64,000 nucleotides of DNA from Methylovirgula ligni (GTDB taxonomy: Bacteria; Pseudomonadota; Alphaproteobacteria; Rhizobiales; Beijerinckiaceae): contig NZ_CP025086.1 in NCBI RefSeq assembly GCF_004135935.1, forward strand, positions 1,054,001-1,118,000. Direction: 5' to 3'. Numbering within the stretch: position 1 is the first letter of the stretch; each line of letters opens with the position of its first letter. This document shows positions 46,417 through 55,056 of this stretch, piece after piece. The position numbers and the translations under genes were made by a program. The notes under the pieces are model-generated. The model saw nothing but the letters and a program-made list of their open reading frames with translations. It was not told the origin of the DNA and did no database searches.

Positions 46417-47177
46417 GGGCGACGCGGGCCATGTCGTTATTGGAAGGCAAGATCGCCGTCGTCACGGGCGGCAGCAGCGGCATCGGCCTCGCGACCGCAA
46501 CGAGGTTCGTTGAACAAGGTGCCTATGTGTTCATCGCCGGACGGCGGCAGGCCGAGATCGACAAGGCCGTCGCCGAGATCGGCGACAACGTCACCGGCGT
46601 AAAGGTGGATATCTCAAAGCTCGATGACCTCGACCGCCTCTACGAGATCGTCGCGAAAAAGGGAAAGATCGATGTGCTTTTCGCGGGCGCGGCCTTCGTC
46701 GAAAAGACGATGACCGCCGCAGCGACGCCCGAGCATTTCGACAAGACCTTCAACACCAACGCCCGCGGCACTTACTTCACCGTTCAGAAGGCGCTGCCTT
46801 ACCTGAATGATGGTGCGTCAATCATCCTCGTGGCGGCGGCCGGAAAGAACAAAGGCCTCCCGGGCCGCAGCGCCTACAGCGCGACCAAGGCCGCGATCCG
46901 GTCATTTGCGCGGACCTGGACCAGCGAACTCAAGGATCGGGGGATCAGGACCAACGTGTTGAGCCCTGGCGCGGTCGACACGCCCATGTTCGACAGCCAG
47001 TTCCCGTCCGGAGAGGGCGCGGCCGAAGCCAGAAAGCAGATCGTCGCGATGACGCCATTGGCGCGCCTGGCGTACCCCGATGAGATCGCCTGCGCAGCTT
47101 TGTTCCTGGCCTCAGACCTCAGCAGCTACGTCGCTGGCATCGACCTTCCCGTCGATGGCGGCCTGACGGCTGTCTAG
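46413..47177 (+). CDS. short-chain dehydrogenase/reductase (third of three)
   Basis: The 254-residue product is a classical SDR closely similar in plan to the second. It has GGSSGIG, LFAGAAFVEK at the NAG position, and IILVAAAG at the serine position (A in place of S). YSATK supplies Tyr and Lys. It ends VDGGLTAV. The missing serine and altered NAG deserve attention. ATG 46413 overlaps the second SDR stop (ATGA); a second ATG at 46431 gives the typical SDR N-terminus. Confidence 0.92.
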   Translation: MRATRAMSLLEGKIAVVTGGSSGIGLATATRFVEQGAYVFIAGRRQAEIDKAVAEIGDNVTGVKVDISKLDDLDRLYEIVAKKGKIDVLFAGAAFVEKTMTAAATPEHFDKTFNTNARGTYFTVQKALPYLNDGASIILVAAAGKNKGLPGRSAYSATKAAIRSFARTWTSELKDRGIRTNVLSPGAVDTPMFDSQFPSGEGAAEARKQIVAMTPLARLAYPDEIACAALFLASDLSSYVAGIDLPVDGGLTAV

Positions 47178-47226
47178 CCCGAAGGATTTAGCGCCGCGCC
47201 CAACGTCATTTCCCGAGGAGCCTCTG

Positions 47227-47457
47227 ATGACACACACAGCAAACCATGCCGTCCCGGAGCCGGGGAAATTTCGCCGCGCCGTTGCGGCCGTCTGGGCCTT
47301 CCTGCAGGCGATGGAGTCGACCAGCTTCGATTATACGCTCGATCGCATCGAACGCCTGGAGCGAGAGGTGGGACGACTGAAGGAGGAGCTGCGCCAAAAC
47401 CGGAATCCGGAGGCGGGCGATGCCCACATCGCGAGCGCCGCTGCGCCCGAACATTGA
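47227..47457 (+). CDS. small hypothetical coiled-coil protein
   Basis: The 76-residue product starts after a GAGGAG ribosome site six bases upstream. Its central heptad-rich stretch (LDRIERLEREVGRLKEELRQ) predicts a short coiled coil. It follows the SDR genes closely and precedes the DoxX-like gene, so it is probably in the same transcript. No function can be assigned. Confidence 0.62.
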   Translation: MTHTANHAVPEPGKFRRAVAAVWAFLQAMESTSFDYTLDRIERLEREVGRLKEELRQNRNPEAGDAHIASAAAPEH

Positions 47458-47473
47458 AAGCGGGGACCGGACT

Positions 47474-47812
47474 ATGCCGGTAATCAAATTTATCACTGTC
47501 GGGCTTCCGATCGCACTTGGCGTCGTGATGATCGGGACGGGCGGGCTCAACTTCGCCGGCCCTCCATTGGCCCGAGAAAACTTCGCGCTCTGGGGCTATC
47601 CGGCCGGGTTTCACCGGGTGGCCGGCAGCCTCGGAGTCGTAATCGGTTTACTTCTGGTGATCCCGGCGACGTCGCGGGTTGGGGCGATCGCGAGCGCCAT
47701 TTTCATGCTCGCCGCCGTCGCGACGCTGATCCGTAGCCGCGACTGGGGGCACCTGCCGGTCGCTGCGGTCCTGATGGCGGTCTCCGCCGCGGCGATAGCA
47801 ATCCACGGGTAG
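47474..47812 (+). CDS. DoxX-like small membrane protein
   Basis: The 112-residue product has four membrane helices. The first contains LPIALGVVMIGTGGLNFAG. The WGYPAGFHRVAGSLGVVIG stretch is typical of the DoxX_2 group found beside oxidoreductase genes. The function in this context is unknown; relatives take part in redox or oxidative-stress modules. Its stop is directly followed by the next gene's start. Confidence 0.77.
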   Translation: MPVIKFITVGLPIALGVVMIGTGGLNFAGPPLARENFALWGYPAGFHRVAGSLGVVIGLLLVIPATSRVGAIASAIFMLAAVATLIRSRDWGHLPVAAVLMAVSAAAIAIHG

Positions 47813-48493
47813 GTGGAAATGCGGCGCTTCGACGAAATCATCGATTTGGCGGCCGAGCGCCACGGCGGCCGAGACACGTTCGATCAAATGCTCGCTGAAA
47901 CCCGGCCTTTGGCGCCGCAGGAGATCGCCGCGATTCCCGACGATCGCATCCTCGCGGCCATGACGCGGCGTGTATTCTGCGCCGGCTTTTCCTCAAAGGT
48001 CATCAACGCGAAGTGGCAGGCTTTCGAGTCCGCTTTCGAGCGGTTTGATCCTGCCCGCTGTGCATGGATGACCGAGGAGCGCTTCGACGAACTGCTCAAG
48101 GACAAGGATATCGTCAGGAACGGCGCGAAGATCAAATCCGTGCAGGAAAACGGGCACTTTCTGACGGAGCTGGCCGAGAAGCATGGCGCCGCCGCCCGGT
48201 TTCTGGCGGAATGGCCCGACGACGACTTTGTCGGGCTTCTCGATTTTCTCAAAAAGAATGGGAGCCGGCTCGGTGGCGAAACAGGAATGCATTTCCTGCG
48301 CTCGATCGGGAAGCCAGCCTTCATCACGATGCCCGATGTCGTGAAAGCTCTTATTCGCGAACAGGTGCTCAGCAAAAGCCCCACCGGAAAAGGCGATTTT
48401 GCGAAGATCCAGGCAGCGCTGAATCAGTGGTCGGAACAATCCGGTCTCGATCTCACGTCGATGAGCCGAACGCTCGCTATGAGCGTCGGATGA
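47813..48493 (+). CDS. DNA-3-methyladenine glycosylase I-like (Tag family)
   Basis: The 226-residue product resembles Tag, the base-excision glycosylase for 3-methyladenine. VFCAGFSSKVINAKWQAFES corresponds to the conserved helix-loop after the first Tag strand. IRNGAKIK-like sequence appears as IVRNGAKIKSVQENG. A C-terminal helical segment with SRLGGETGMHFLRSIGKPAF follows. The N-terminal zinc-type residues of E. coli Tag are not all visible. Start is uncertain (GTG 47813 or ATG 47819). It follows the DoxX-like gene with no gap. Confidence 0.78.
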   Translation: MEMRRFDEIIDLAAERHGGRDTFDQMLAETRPLAPQEIAAIPDDRILAAMTRRVFCAGFSSKVINAKWQAFESAFERFDPARCAWMTEERFDELLKDKDIVRNGAKIKSVQENGHFLTELAEKHGAAARFLAEWPDDDFVGLLDFLKKNGSRLGGETGMHFLRSIGKPAFITMPDVVKALIREQVLSKSPTGKGDFAKIQAALNQWSEQSGLDLTSMSRTLAMSVG

Positions 48494-48517
48494 CAACAAA
48501 TTCAAAATGGCGGCGCG

Positions 48518-49435
48518 GTGACTGTTGAACTTCAGAAAATGAAGTGGGCAATCGCTGTGTCGCAATTTCGAAGTTTGCGGCAAGCCGCCGAGAAATTGAA
48601 TGTGCGGCAATCAACGTTGAGCCGACGAATGCGTGACCTTGAGCAGGAGGTCGGCGCTACTCTATTCGAACGCACGAACGGCGGGACTCGACTCACGCCG
48701 GCTGGCCAGGAATTCCTTGAGGCGGCGCGACGGATCATCGACGAGACCGAGGTCATGGTGGCCCGCCTGCAAACCCGGTCAAGAGGTGAGAGCGGCGGCC
48801 TAACCATCGGCGTTCATGCGTCGCTTTCGGCTGGCAATCTCAGGGCCACGCTGATTGAGCACCGCCGCGCGTTCCCGGACGTCGAAATTCATCTTGTCGA
48901 TGGATCGAGCGAACACTTGATTTCCGAAGTCGCGAACTCCGCCATCGATGTTGCCTTTTTGGCTGATAACCACCCCGAACGAGACGCTAAGTCGCTTTCG
49001 GTCTGGAGCGAGCGGGTCGTCGTCGCCCTGCCGGAAGATCATCCGCTCGCAAGCCGTGACGTTGTGCATTGGAGTGACCTGAGACATGAGGCACTGCTGG
49101 TACCGCAACGCGGCCCTGGCTCCGAATTCCTAAAGCTGCTCGCTAGTAAAAAGAGACATCCTGATCCCTGTCGCATTCTTCGGCACGATGTCGGACTGGA
49201 TCGGCTCCTCACGTTGGTCGGCGCGGGTTGGGGCATTTTGCTTGCACTGGAGGGCGCGACTGGAGCGGCTTATCCAGGCGTCACTTATCGGGAAGTGCAT
49301 GACACGAATGGGCCAGCTCGCCTGGCCTTCCGAGCCTACTGGCGCCAAGCCAACGGCAATCCTTCGTTGGCACCCTTTCTTGATATTCTCCGAGAGCGCT
49401 ATCCAGATATCTCGGGTGCTCTCGCTCTGGGCTGA
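48518..49435 (+). CDS. LysR family transcriptional regulator
   Basis: The 305-residue product has the N-terminal winged-helix domain (FRSLRQAAEKLNVRQSTLSR) and a periplasmic-binding-like effector domain from about residue 90. The start is a GTG at 48518 or an ATG at 48539. In other proteobacterial conjugative elements a LysR gene sits at this place beside trbI and DUF2274, so it may belong to the element's backbone rather than to the SDR cargo. Its 3' end overlaps the convergent DUF2274 gene by 37 bp. Confidence 0.9.
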   Translation: MTVELQKMKWAIAVSQFRSLRQAAEKLNVRQSTLSRRMRDLEQEVGATLFERTNGGTRLTPAGQEFLEAARRIIDETEVMVARLQTRSRGESGGLTIGVHASLSAGNLRATLIEHRRAFPDVEIHLVDGSSEHLISEVANSAIDVAFLADNHPERDAKSLSVWSERVVVALPEDHPLASRDVVHWSDLRHEALLVPQRGPGSEFLKLLASKKRHPDPCRILRHDVGLDRLLTLVGAGWGILLALEGATGAAYPGVTYREVHDTNGPARLAFRAYWRQANGNPSLAPFLDILRERYPDISGALALG

Positions 49436-49653
49436 GCAGAGTCGCGTCGCGCCTTAGCGAATGCCCGATCCGTTGCCATGAAACGCTCGATCATTGGCAC
49501 AATCAGTTTTACCGGGTCCGCTACCGCGTGTCCCGTCGTGCGCCCAAGCGCGTCAGCATAGGCGATGAGATCACGATGGACGGCGGCGGGAAGTTCAATG
49601 GTGACCTTGACCGGCTTGTCGTCTGCGAGCGGCCCGAGTTTTAGCTTCGTCAT
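49399..49653 (-). CDS. DUF2274 domain protein of the trb cluster
   Basis: The 84-residue product matches DUF2274, a small protein typically encoded after trbI in proteobacterial conjugative elements. It has KPVKVTIELPAAVHRDLIAYA, a ribbon-helix-helix-like pattern (strand, then helix), and may be a DNA-binding regulator. It overlaps trbI by 4 bp (ATGA) and is convergent with lysR with a 37-bp overlap. Confidence 0.85.
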   Translation of the reverse strand: MTKLKLGPLADDKPVKVTIELPAAVHRDLIAYADALGRTTGHAVADPVKLIVPMIERFMATDRAFAKARRDSAQPRARAPEISG

Positions 49654-50858
49654 GGCTTTGCTCCCTGCCCGTAGGGCGCCAGCACCAGGTCGCGCGTGAC
49701 GATAACGCGGACCGGGAAGCCTGGCCGGATGGTGAGCGTCGGTTGGATGTTGAGCTGACGCTGGACAATCTGTTGGCCGGTCTGGCTGATGCTGTTGGAT
49801 GCGCCCTGGCGGATCGCCTGGGCGAGATTGTTTTCATCGCTGCCGGTGCCGGCTTCGGCGCCGACGCTGAGAAGCGTCGAGAGCACGGCTGCCTTGAACA
49901 ACATGCCCCAGTGGTTGTCGACCTCGTCTTCGAGGCCCGCATAGCCTTCTGTGTCTGCGCCCGGCTGGCGCTCCAGCACGATCGAGGCGCCATCCGGCAT
50001 GATCAGCCGCGTCCAGACCAGGAGGATGCGAGATTGCCCGAAGGCGACCGAACTATCGTACTGGCCGATCAGCTTCGCGCCCTGCGGGATCAGCAGATAT
50101 TTGCCGGTCGGGCTGTCGTAGACCGCCTCCGTCACCTGGGCGGTGATCTGGCCGGGCAGATCGGAGCGGATGCCGGTGATCAGGGCGGCCGGGATGACGG
50201 TGCCGGCCTGCACCACATAGGGTGAAGCCTTGGCTTCGAGCCGATCCGAGCTGACCGTGCGCTTGTCGGTCGAAGCGTTGAGAAAGGCCGTCTTGCGGTC
50301 CTGCATGTTCTGGGCGGAACCGGCATCGACCGGCGGTGTCGTGGCTGGGGTCGCCGTCGCTGCCGCCGACGCGCCCGGGACGACCTGGGTAACGCTCTGT
50401 GGCTGTTGGTCGGTCTGGGCGAAGAGGCGGCTGACCCGCGCCGCCTCGATCTCCTGGGCACGGCGCTGCGCCTCCGGGTCGGGGTTCGTTGCCGGAACCG
50501 CGGTGTTCGGTGCAGCGCCCGCGTTGAGGATCGGTCGGCCGAGGTCGCCCGGCAGCGGCGGTCCGAGCGGCGGGGCCTGGCGCGGCAAGCTGGTATAGTC
50601 CTTCGGCAGGCCCGCCAGGCCCTCGGCAGATGGGCGATTCTGGGTGCTGAGCAACTCCTGGCCGGCACCCGTCTTATTGTGAGTCTGAAGCGCATAGCCG
50701 AGCGCGCCAGCGACGGCGAGCGCTGAGATGAAGCCCATGCCGACCAGTACCTTGCGCGAGAGGCGGGTGACTCGCGGCCGTTCTCCGCGAAGCCGCAAGT
50801 CTGGCGGCACTTCGGGCGTGGGGGCGCTTTGTTGCTCCTGTTCGTCGCCCGCTGTCAT
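49650..50858 (-). CDS. trbI: conjugal transfer protein TrbI (VirB10-like)
   Basis: TrbI is the VirB10 homologue spanning both membranes in the P-type type IV secretion channel. The 402-residue product has one N-terminal membrane helix (ISALAVAGALGYALQT). A proline/alanine/glutamine-rich periplasmic linker follows, then the VirB10 beta-barrel domain with VQAGTVIPAALITGI, GQYDSSVAFGQ and the C-terminal RVIVTRDLVL. ATG at 50858 overlaps the trbG stop (ATGA). A longer in-frame extension runs antisense-like through trbG and is not coding. Confidence 0.94.
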   Translation of the reverse strand: MTAGDEQEQQSAPTPEVPPDLRLRGERPRVTRLSRKVLVGMGFISALAVAGALGYALQTHNKTGAGQELLSTQNRPSAEGLAGLPKDYTSLPRQAPPLGPPLPGDLGRPILNAGAAPNTAVPATNPDPEAQRRAQEIEAARVSRLFAQTDQQPQSVTQVVPGASAAATATPATTPPVDAGSAQNMQDRKTAFLNASTDKRTVSSDRLEAKASPYVVQAGTVIPAALITGIRSDLPGQITAQVTEAVYDSPTGKYLLIPQGAKLIGQYDSSVAFGQSRILLVWTRLIMPDGASIVLERQPGADTEGYAGLEDEVDNHWGMLFKAAVLSTLLSVGAEAGTGSDENNLAQAIRQGASNSISQTGQQIVQRQLNIQPTLTIRPGFPVRVIVTRDLVLAPYGQGAKP

Positions 50859-51928
50859 GACCGCGGCCTTCCGTCGGTGCGGACGATGCGGACACGCCGC
50901 TCGCTGTCCTTGTCGCCGAGGCGCAGTTCTGCGGCCCCGAACAGGCGATCGACGATGTAGTAGTTGCGGCTGACGCGGTAGTTCACCAGCTCGGAGCCGC
51001 CGGCCGGGCCGATGACGAAGAGCGGCGGCATCTCGCCCTGGCTGATGCCGCTCGGGAACTCGATATAGACCTTCTGGCCGTCGTCGAATGCGCGCAGCGG
51101 CCGCCATGCCGGGCTATCGCCTTGGATGGCATAGCGGAAATTGATCGAGGCGAGATCGACGCCGGAGGCGATGGGCGCCGCGGCCTGGGCATCCTGGTTC
51201 TGGCGACGCAACGCGATGAGTTGATCCTCGGGATACTGCCAGGAGACCGAGGCCATGTACGTCTTGTCGGTCGAACGCAGCTCCAGCAGATAGGTGCGCC
51301 GATCCGTGTTGATGATCAGGTTGGTCACCAGATCCGACCGGGTCGGCTTGACGAGGATGTGAACCTTCTTGGTCGTTCCGGCCCCGCTTTCGGTATCGCC
51401 GATGATCCAACGCACAGTGTCGCCGGCGGCGACAGGACCGGAGCCGACGAGTTGCTCACCGTCCTGCAAGGCGACATCGGTGATCTCGCCCGGCGCAGTA
51501 TAGACCTGATAAAGCGCGCCGCCGGAGAAGGGATAGACCTGCACGGCGTTGATGAAGCCGGCCCTCATGGGCTGGATGCGCGCTGCGGCATTGGCCTGGT
51601 TGACGCGGACGGTGGGATCAGCCACCTCGGGCGGTGCCTTGCTGCCGGGGAGCGGCTTTAACTGGCCCGGCAGCGGCAAGAGCTTCGGCAGCTCAACGAT
51701 CTTCACCGGCGCGGGTGCATCGACGGTGAGCTTTGCTGGCGTCGCCTCGTCATAATTGATGTCCGGCGGGATGAAGGGGTGCGCGCAGCCACCGAGCGCG
51801 GTGACGGACATCAGCAAAGCCGCCAAGCCGGCTTTACGGAAAAGCGTGCCTCTGCCTTTCCGGGCCTGCTGATTTACGAGATTGCGCGAAGCCGGACCGC
51901 CGGCTTCCAAGGAAATCGGCGGGGTCAT
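50855..51928 (-). CDS. trbG: conjugal transfer protein TrbG (VirB9-like)
   Basis: TrbG forms the VirB9-type ring of the outer-membrane core complex. The 357-residue product has a lipoprotein-like signal (LLMSVTALGGC) and a proline-rich segment. The VirB9 domain contains VQVYPFSGGALYQVYTAPG and the C-terminal VNYRVSRNYYIVDRLFGAAELR. The open frame runs far upstream through trbF and trbL in another phase, but the ATG at 51928 with the ATGA overlap to trbF fixes the start. Confidence 0.94.
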   Translation of the reverse strand: MTPPISLEAGGPASRNLVNQQARKGRGTLFRKAGLAALLMSVTALGGCAHPFIPPDINYDEATPAKLTVDAPAPVKIVELPKLLPLPGQLKPLPGSKAPPEVADPTVRVNQANAAARIQPMRAGFINAVQVYPFSGGALYQVYTAPGEITDVALQDGEQLVGSGPVAAGDTVRWIIGDTESGAGTTKKVHILVKPTRSDLVTNLIINTDRRTYLLELRSTDKTYMASVSWQYPEDQLIALRRQNQDAQAAAPIASGVDLASINFRYAIQGDSPAWRPLRAFDDGQKVYIEFPSGISQGEMPPLFVIGPAGGSELVNYRVSRNYYIVDRLFGAAELRLGDKDSERRVRIVRTDGRPRS

Positions 51929-52614
51929 TGTCCCAGCTCCTTTGACCAGTTGATGGCGTTGACGAAGATGCCGAGCGGATTTTTGCGCAGCCGGTCGGCG
52001 TCGGTGGGCGGCTGGATCGCGACGGTGAGGATCGCTGTCCAACGGGTGGTGTCCGCAAGCGCGCCGTCCTGGTAGCGGTGCTCGACCCAGGCGACGCGGA
52101 AGCTGTCGGGCGAAGCGCGGATGACGCTGGAGACGTCGATGGCGATCTGCTGCTTGCCGAGCTTGGCGAAAGGGTCGTCGGCGCGGGCGTACTCGTTCAG
52201 CGCCGTGGCGCCGGCCGTCGTCGTGAAGTCGTAGGCTTGGAGCCAGTTCTGCCTGACCACGATGGGATCGGCGGGCACGCCGCGAACATCCTGAATAAAC
52301 TGCGCCAGATACCAGGCGATCTGGGGGTCGGACGGCGTATAGTCCGCCGTTGCCGGCGCGACCGCCTGCGCTTGCCCGAGCTTGTCGACCTGTACCACCC
52401 AGGGAACCACGGTGCCGTGTGTCGACTGCCAGACGAGGCCGCCGGCCAAACCGCAGGACAGGATCAGCGAGCCGAAGGCCATCAGCCGCCAGTTCTTGGC
52501 CTGAACGCGGGCTGAGCCGATACGCTCGTCCCAGATCTGGCCGGCCTTCTGGTAGGGGGTTTCCGGTTCCGGGGTCCGGCCGTAGCGGACAGATGATCGG
52601 CGGAAGATCGACAT
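51925..52614 (-). CDS. trbF: conjugal transfer protein TrbF (VirB8-like)
   Basis: TrbF is the VirB8 homologue of the inner-membrane part of the channel. The 229-residue product has one membrane helix (LILSCGLAGGLVWQ) and a NTF2-like periplasmic domain with VQVDKLGQAQAVAPA. It overlaps trbG by ATGA and follows trbL by 3 bp, so the run is translationally coupled. Confidence 0.94.
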   Translation of the reverse strand: MSIFRRSSVRYGRTPEPETPYQKAGQIWDERIGSARVQAKNWRLMAFGSLILSCGLAGGLVWQSTHGTVVPWVVQVDKLGQAQAVAPATADYTPSDPQIAWYLAQFIQDVRGVPADPIVVRQNWLQAYDFTTTAGATALNEYARADDPFAKLGKQQIAIDVSSVIRASPDSFRVAWVEHRYQDGALADTTRWTAILTVAIQPPTDADRLRKNPLGIFVNAINWSKELGQ

Positions 52615-52617
52615 CGA

Positions 52618-53988
52618 CTATTCCCCTCCCGAGAGATCGACGGAATGGCCGCCGCCATGGCTGTCGCCGGATTTGAGGACCTGGGCCGCGGTCTGCGTGC
52701 CGTGGCTGATCGCCTGGTTCCGCTTCATGCGCTGCGCCCAGGCGGGCGGCCCGGAGTCGGAAGGGCCGGATGGCGACGACGCGGGGGAAGCGCCGCCGGA
52801 AGCTTCGCCACCTCCGACCGTGCCCATGGTCGAGGAGCCGCCGGTATTGGCGAAACTGGAGCGGGCGCCGGAGGCGAAGCTTTCTTTCATGGCCCCGGCG
52901 GCGCGTGCAGCGGCCCGCCTGATGGGGGCAGCAGCCGCGGCACCGGCGGCACGGCCCACGCCGCCGACACCGGATGCAACGCCGGATGCACCAGACCGCC
53001 CAGCCGAGGCAAGGCTGTAGGCGGAGGATGCTCCGCCCGCCATTGCGGCGCCCCCGCGTGCGGCGGCAGCCGTGCCCGAGGCCGCGGCCATCGCTCCCCT
53101 TCCGGCCAGGCCCAGCGCGCCAGCGCCTGCCATGGCCGTGCCGGCAACGGCGAGCCCGGTGCCGACGGCGGCACCCGCGCCGAGCTGCGGCGCGCCGGAG
53201 ACGAGGCCGGTCGCGATGCCGGGGCCGAAGATGCCCAGACCAAGCATGGCCAGCGCGGCGAGCACGACCGACAGCGACTGCTCGATGGTTGGTTGGCCGC
53301 CGGCATAGCTGGTGGTGAACTGGGAGAAGAGCCCCGTGCCGATCCCCACGATCACCGCGAGCACCATCACCTTGACGCCCGACGCCACGATGTTGCCGAG
53401 CACCTTCTCGGCGAGGAACGAGGTCTTGTTGAACAGCGCGAAGGGAATGAGGATGAAACCGGCCAGCGTCGTCAGCTTGAACTCGATCAGCGTGACGAAG
53501 AGCTGGACCGCCAGGATGAAGAAGGCGATCAGCACCAGCAGCCACGACACCATCAGCACGGCGATCTGGACGAAGTTCGCAAAGAACGAGGTGAAGCCCA
53601 TCATCTGGCTCGCCGCGTCGAGCAGCGGCTGACCGGCATCGAGGCCAACTTGGGCAAGATGTCCGGGTTGCAGGAAGGTGGCGGTCGAGATCGACGATCC
53701 GCCAGCCTTCAAACCGAGCCCGGCGAAGCTGTTGAAGATGATGGCGGAGAGATTGTTGAAGTTGGTGATGATGAAAGCGAAGAAGCCGATATAGAGGGTC
53801 TTCTTCACCAGCCGCTGGAGGATGTCCTCGTCGGCGCCCCAGGCCCAGAAGAGGCCCGCGAGCGTGATGTCGATGACGATCAACGTCGACGACAGATAGG
53901 TTACTTCGCCTTTGATCAGGCCGAAGCCAGAATCGATGTAGGTCGTGAAGGTATTGAGGAAGGTGTCGATGACGCCGACATTGTTCAT
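52618..53988 (-). CDS. trbL: conjugal transfer protein TrbL (VirB6-like)
   Basis: TrbL is the polytopic VirB6-type inner-membrane component. The 456-residue product starts MNNVGVIDTFLNTFTTYIDS and has about six membrane helices within residues 35-265. A hydrophilic alanine/glycine/serine-rich tail of about 190 residues ends in DSHGGGHSVDLSGGE. That tail is long and low in complexity, typical of TrbL. It starts inside the end of the trbK-alt gene (ATGA). Confidence 0.94.
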   Translation of the reverse strand: MNNVGVIDTFLNTFTTYIDSGFGLIKGEVTYLSSTLIVIDITLAGLFWAWGADEDILQRLVKKTLYIGFFAFIITNFNNLSAIIFNSFAGLGLKAGGSSISTATFLQPGHLAQVGLDAGQPLLDAASQMMGFTSFFANFVQIAVLMVSWLLVLIAFFILAVQLFVTLIEFKLTTLAGFILIPFALFNKTSFLAEKVLGNIVASGVKVMVLAVIVGIGTGLFSQFTTSYAGGQPTIEQSLSVVLAALAMLGLGIFGPGIATGLVSGAPQLGAGAAVGTGLAVAGTAMAGAGALGLAGRGAMAAASGTAAAARGGAAMAGGASSAYSLASAGRSGASGVASGVGGVGRAAGAAAAAPIRRAAARAAGAMKESFASGARSSFANTGGSSTMGTVGGGEASGGASPASSPSGPSDSGPPAWAQRMKRNQAISHGTQTAAQVLKSGDSHGGGHSVDLSGGE

Positions 53989-54290
53989 CGCGCGTCTCCT
54001 GGTGTTGGGTTGGCCGGCGCGGCCGACGGGGGCAACGACCGCACCGGCCTGCCGAAGAAGCGACGGCGGTTCTCCTCCCAGACCGCTTGGCAGCGCGGGT
54101 CTTCGGCATCCTGGGGGCCGAGCGCGCTGCACCGGCGCAGCTCGGCCGAAAGATCATCAGGCGACAAGGTGGACTGAACGTCGGGCGCAGCGGGCGTGGC
54201 AGGGCGCCGATTGATCGCGAAGAGCGTCGCGATAAAGACGCCGATCAGCACGACGATCGCTGCCAAGCGGAAGGGGTCGGGCCGCCCCAC
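53985..54290 (-). CDS. TrbK-alt, putative entry-exclusion protein
   Basis: A 101-residue product lies between trbJ and trbL. It has one N-terminal hydrophobic segment (FRLAAIVVLIGVFIATLF) and a short C-terminal domain with two cysteines (LRRCSALG, DPRCQAVW). This fits the putative entry-exclusion protein TrbK-alt seen at this position in other trb clusters. No ATG is available. The GTG at 54290 with GAGG six bases upstream is preferred, and an ATT overlapping the trbJ stop at 54305 would be unusual. Confidence 0.72.
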   Translation of the reverse strand: MGRPDPFRLAAIVVLIGVFIATLFAINRRPATPAAPDVQSTLSPDDLSAELRRCSALGPQDAEDPRCQAVWEENRRRFFGRPVRSLPPSAAPANPTPGDAR

Positions 54291-54300
54291 GATCCGCGCC

Positions 54301-55056
54301 TCAATTGCCGCTGAACATGGTGACGTTGCCGGGCTGGTAGCCGCTGCGCGTCGAGAAGATCTTGTATTGCTGCTGACCCTGCGACTCCGACGCGGCCGTG
54401 CGCGCCTGTTCGAGGGCATCGGCCCGTCCTTTGGCGGAAAGCACCGCGACGAGGTCGGAGAGCTGCTGGGATTGCAGGGCGAGGAGCTGGTTGCCGGCCT
54501 GTGCGGCTTGCAGCGCACCGGAAGCGGACTGGCTGGCCGAGACCAGCGAGGTCATGGCGGTCGAGTTGGTGGAGATGTTGCCGACGACGCCGGCCTGCAC
54601 CTTCAGGCTATCCTCGAACGCGCCGACGGAGTTCTGCCAGCGCGTCTGGGCGGCGGCAAACAGCGTTGCGTTGGACCCTGTCGTCGGCGCCGCGCCGTAG
54701 GTGGACGAATAGGTGGTTTGAATCTGCTGGACGTTGAAGGAAATATTCTGCGCTTGGGTGAGAAGGGATTGAGTCCGCGCGATGGTCGATTGAAGCTGGC
54801 TCAGCGTCGACATCGGCAGGCTGGCGAGGTTCTTCGCCTGGTTGATCAGGCTCTGGGCCTGGTTGGTCAGCATCTGGATTTGATTATTGATCTGCTGCAG
54901 CTCACGCGCGGCCGTGAGGACGTTCTGCGAGAAGTTGGTCGGGTCGTAGACGATCCACTGCGCCGAAGCCGGCGGCGCCATCAGCGGCGACATCGACAGG
55001 GGAAGCGAGAGAGCGGCGGCGAGCAGACCCACGCGCAGCGTTTTGCGGGCAATCAT
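54301..55056 (-). CDS. trbJ: conjugal transfer protein TrbJ (VirB5-like)
   Basis: TrbJ is the VirB5-like pilus-tip/assembly protein. The 251-residue product has a signal peptide (MIARKTLRVGLLAAALSL, cleavage after ASA). It is a long helical glutamine/alanine/serine-rich protein with FSQNVLTAARELQQINNQIQ and RTAASESQGQQQYKIFSTRS at the end. ATG 55056 overlaps the trbE stop (ATGA). Confidence 0.93.
   Translation of the reverse strand: MIARKTLRVGLLAAALSLPLSMSPLMAPPASAQWIVYDPTNFSQNVLTAARELQQINNQIQMLTNQAQSLINQAKNLASLPMSTLSQLQSTIARTQSLLTQAQNISFNVQQIQTTYSSTYGAAPTTGSNATLFAAAQTRWQNSVGAFEDSLKVQAGVVGNISTNSTAMTSLVSASQSASGALQAAQAGNQLLALQSQQLSDLVAVLSAKGRADALEQARTAASESQGQQQYKIFSTRSGYQPGNVTMFSGN

Noticed and set aside
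50855-54157. One 1100-codon minus-strand frame spanning trbL, trbF and trbG
   Set aside because: Only the last third (trbG) is protein-like; the rest reads trbF and trbL out of phase. Not a fusion protein.
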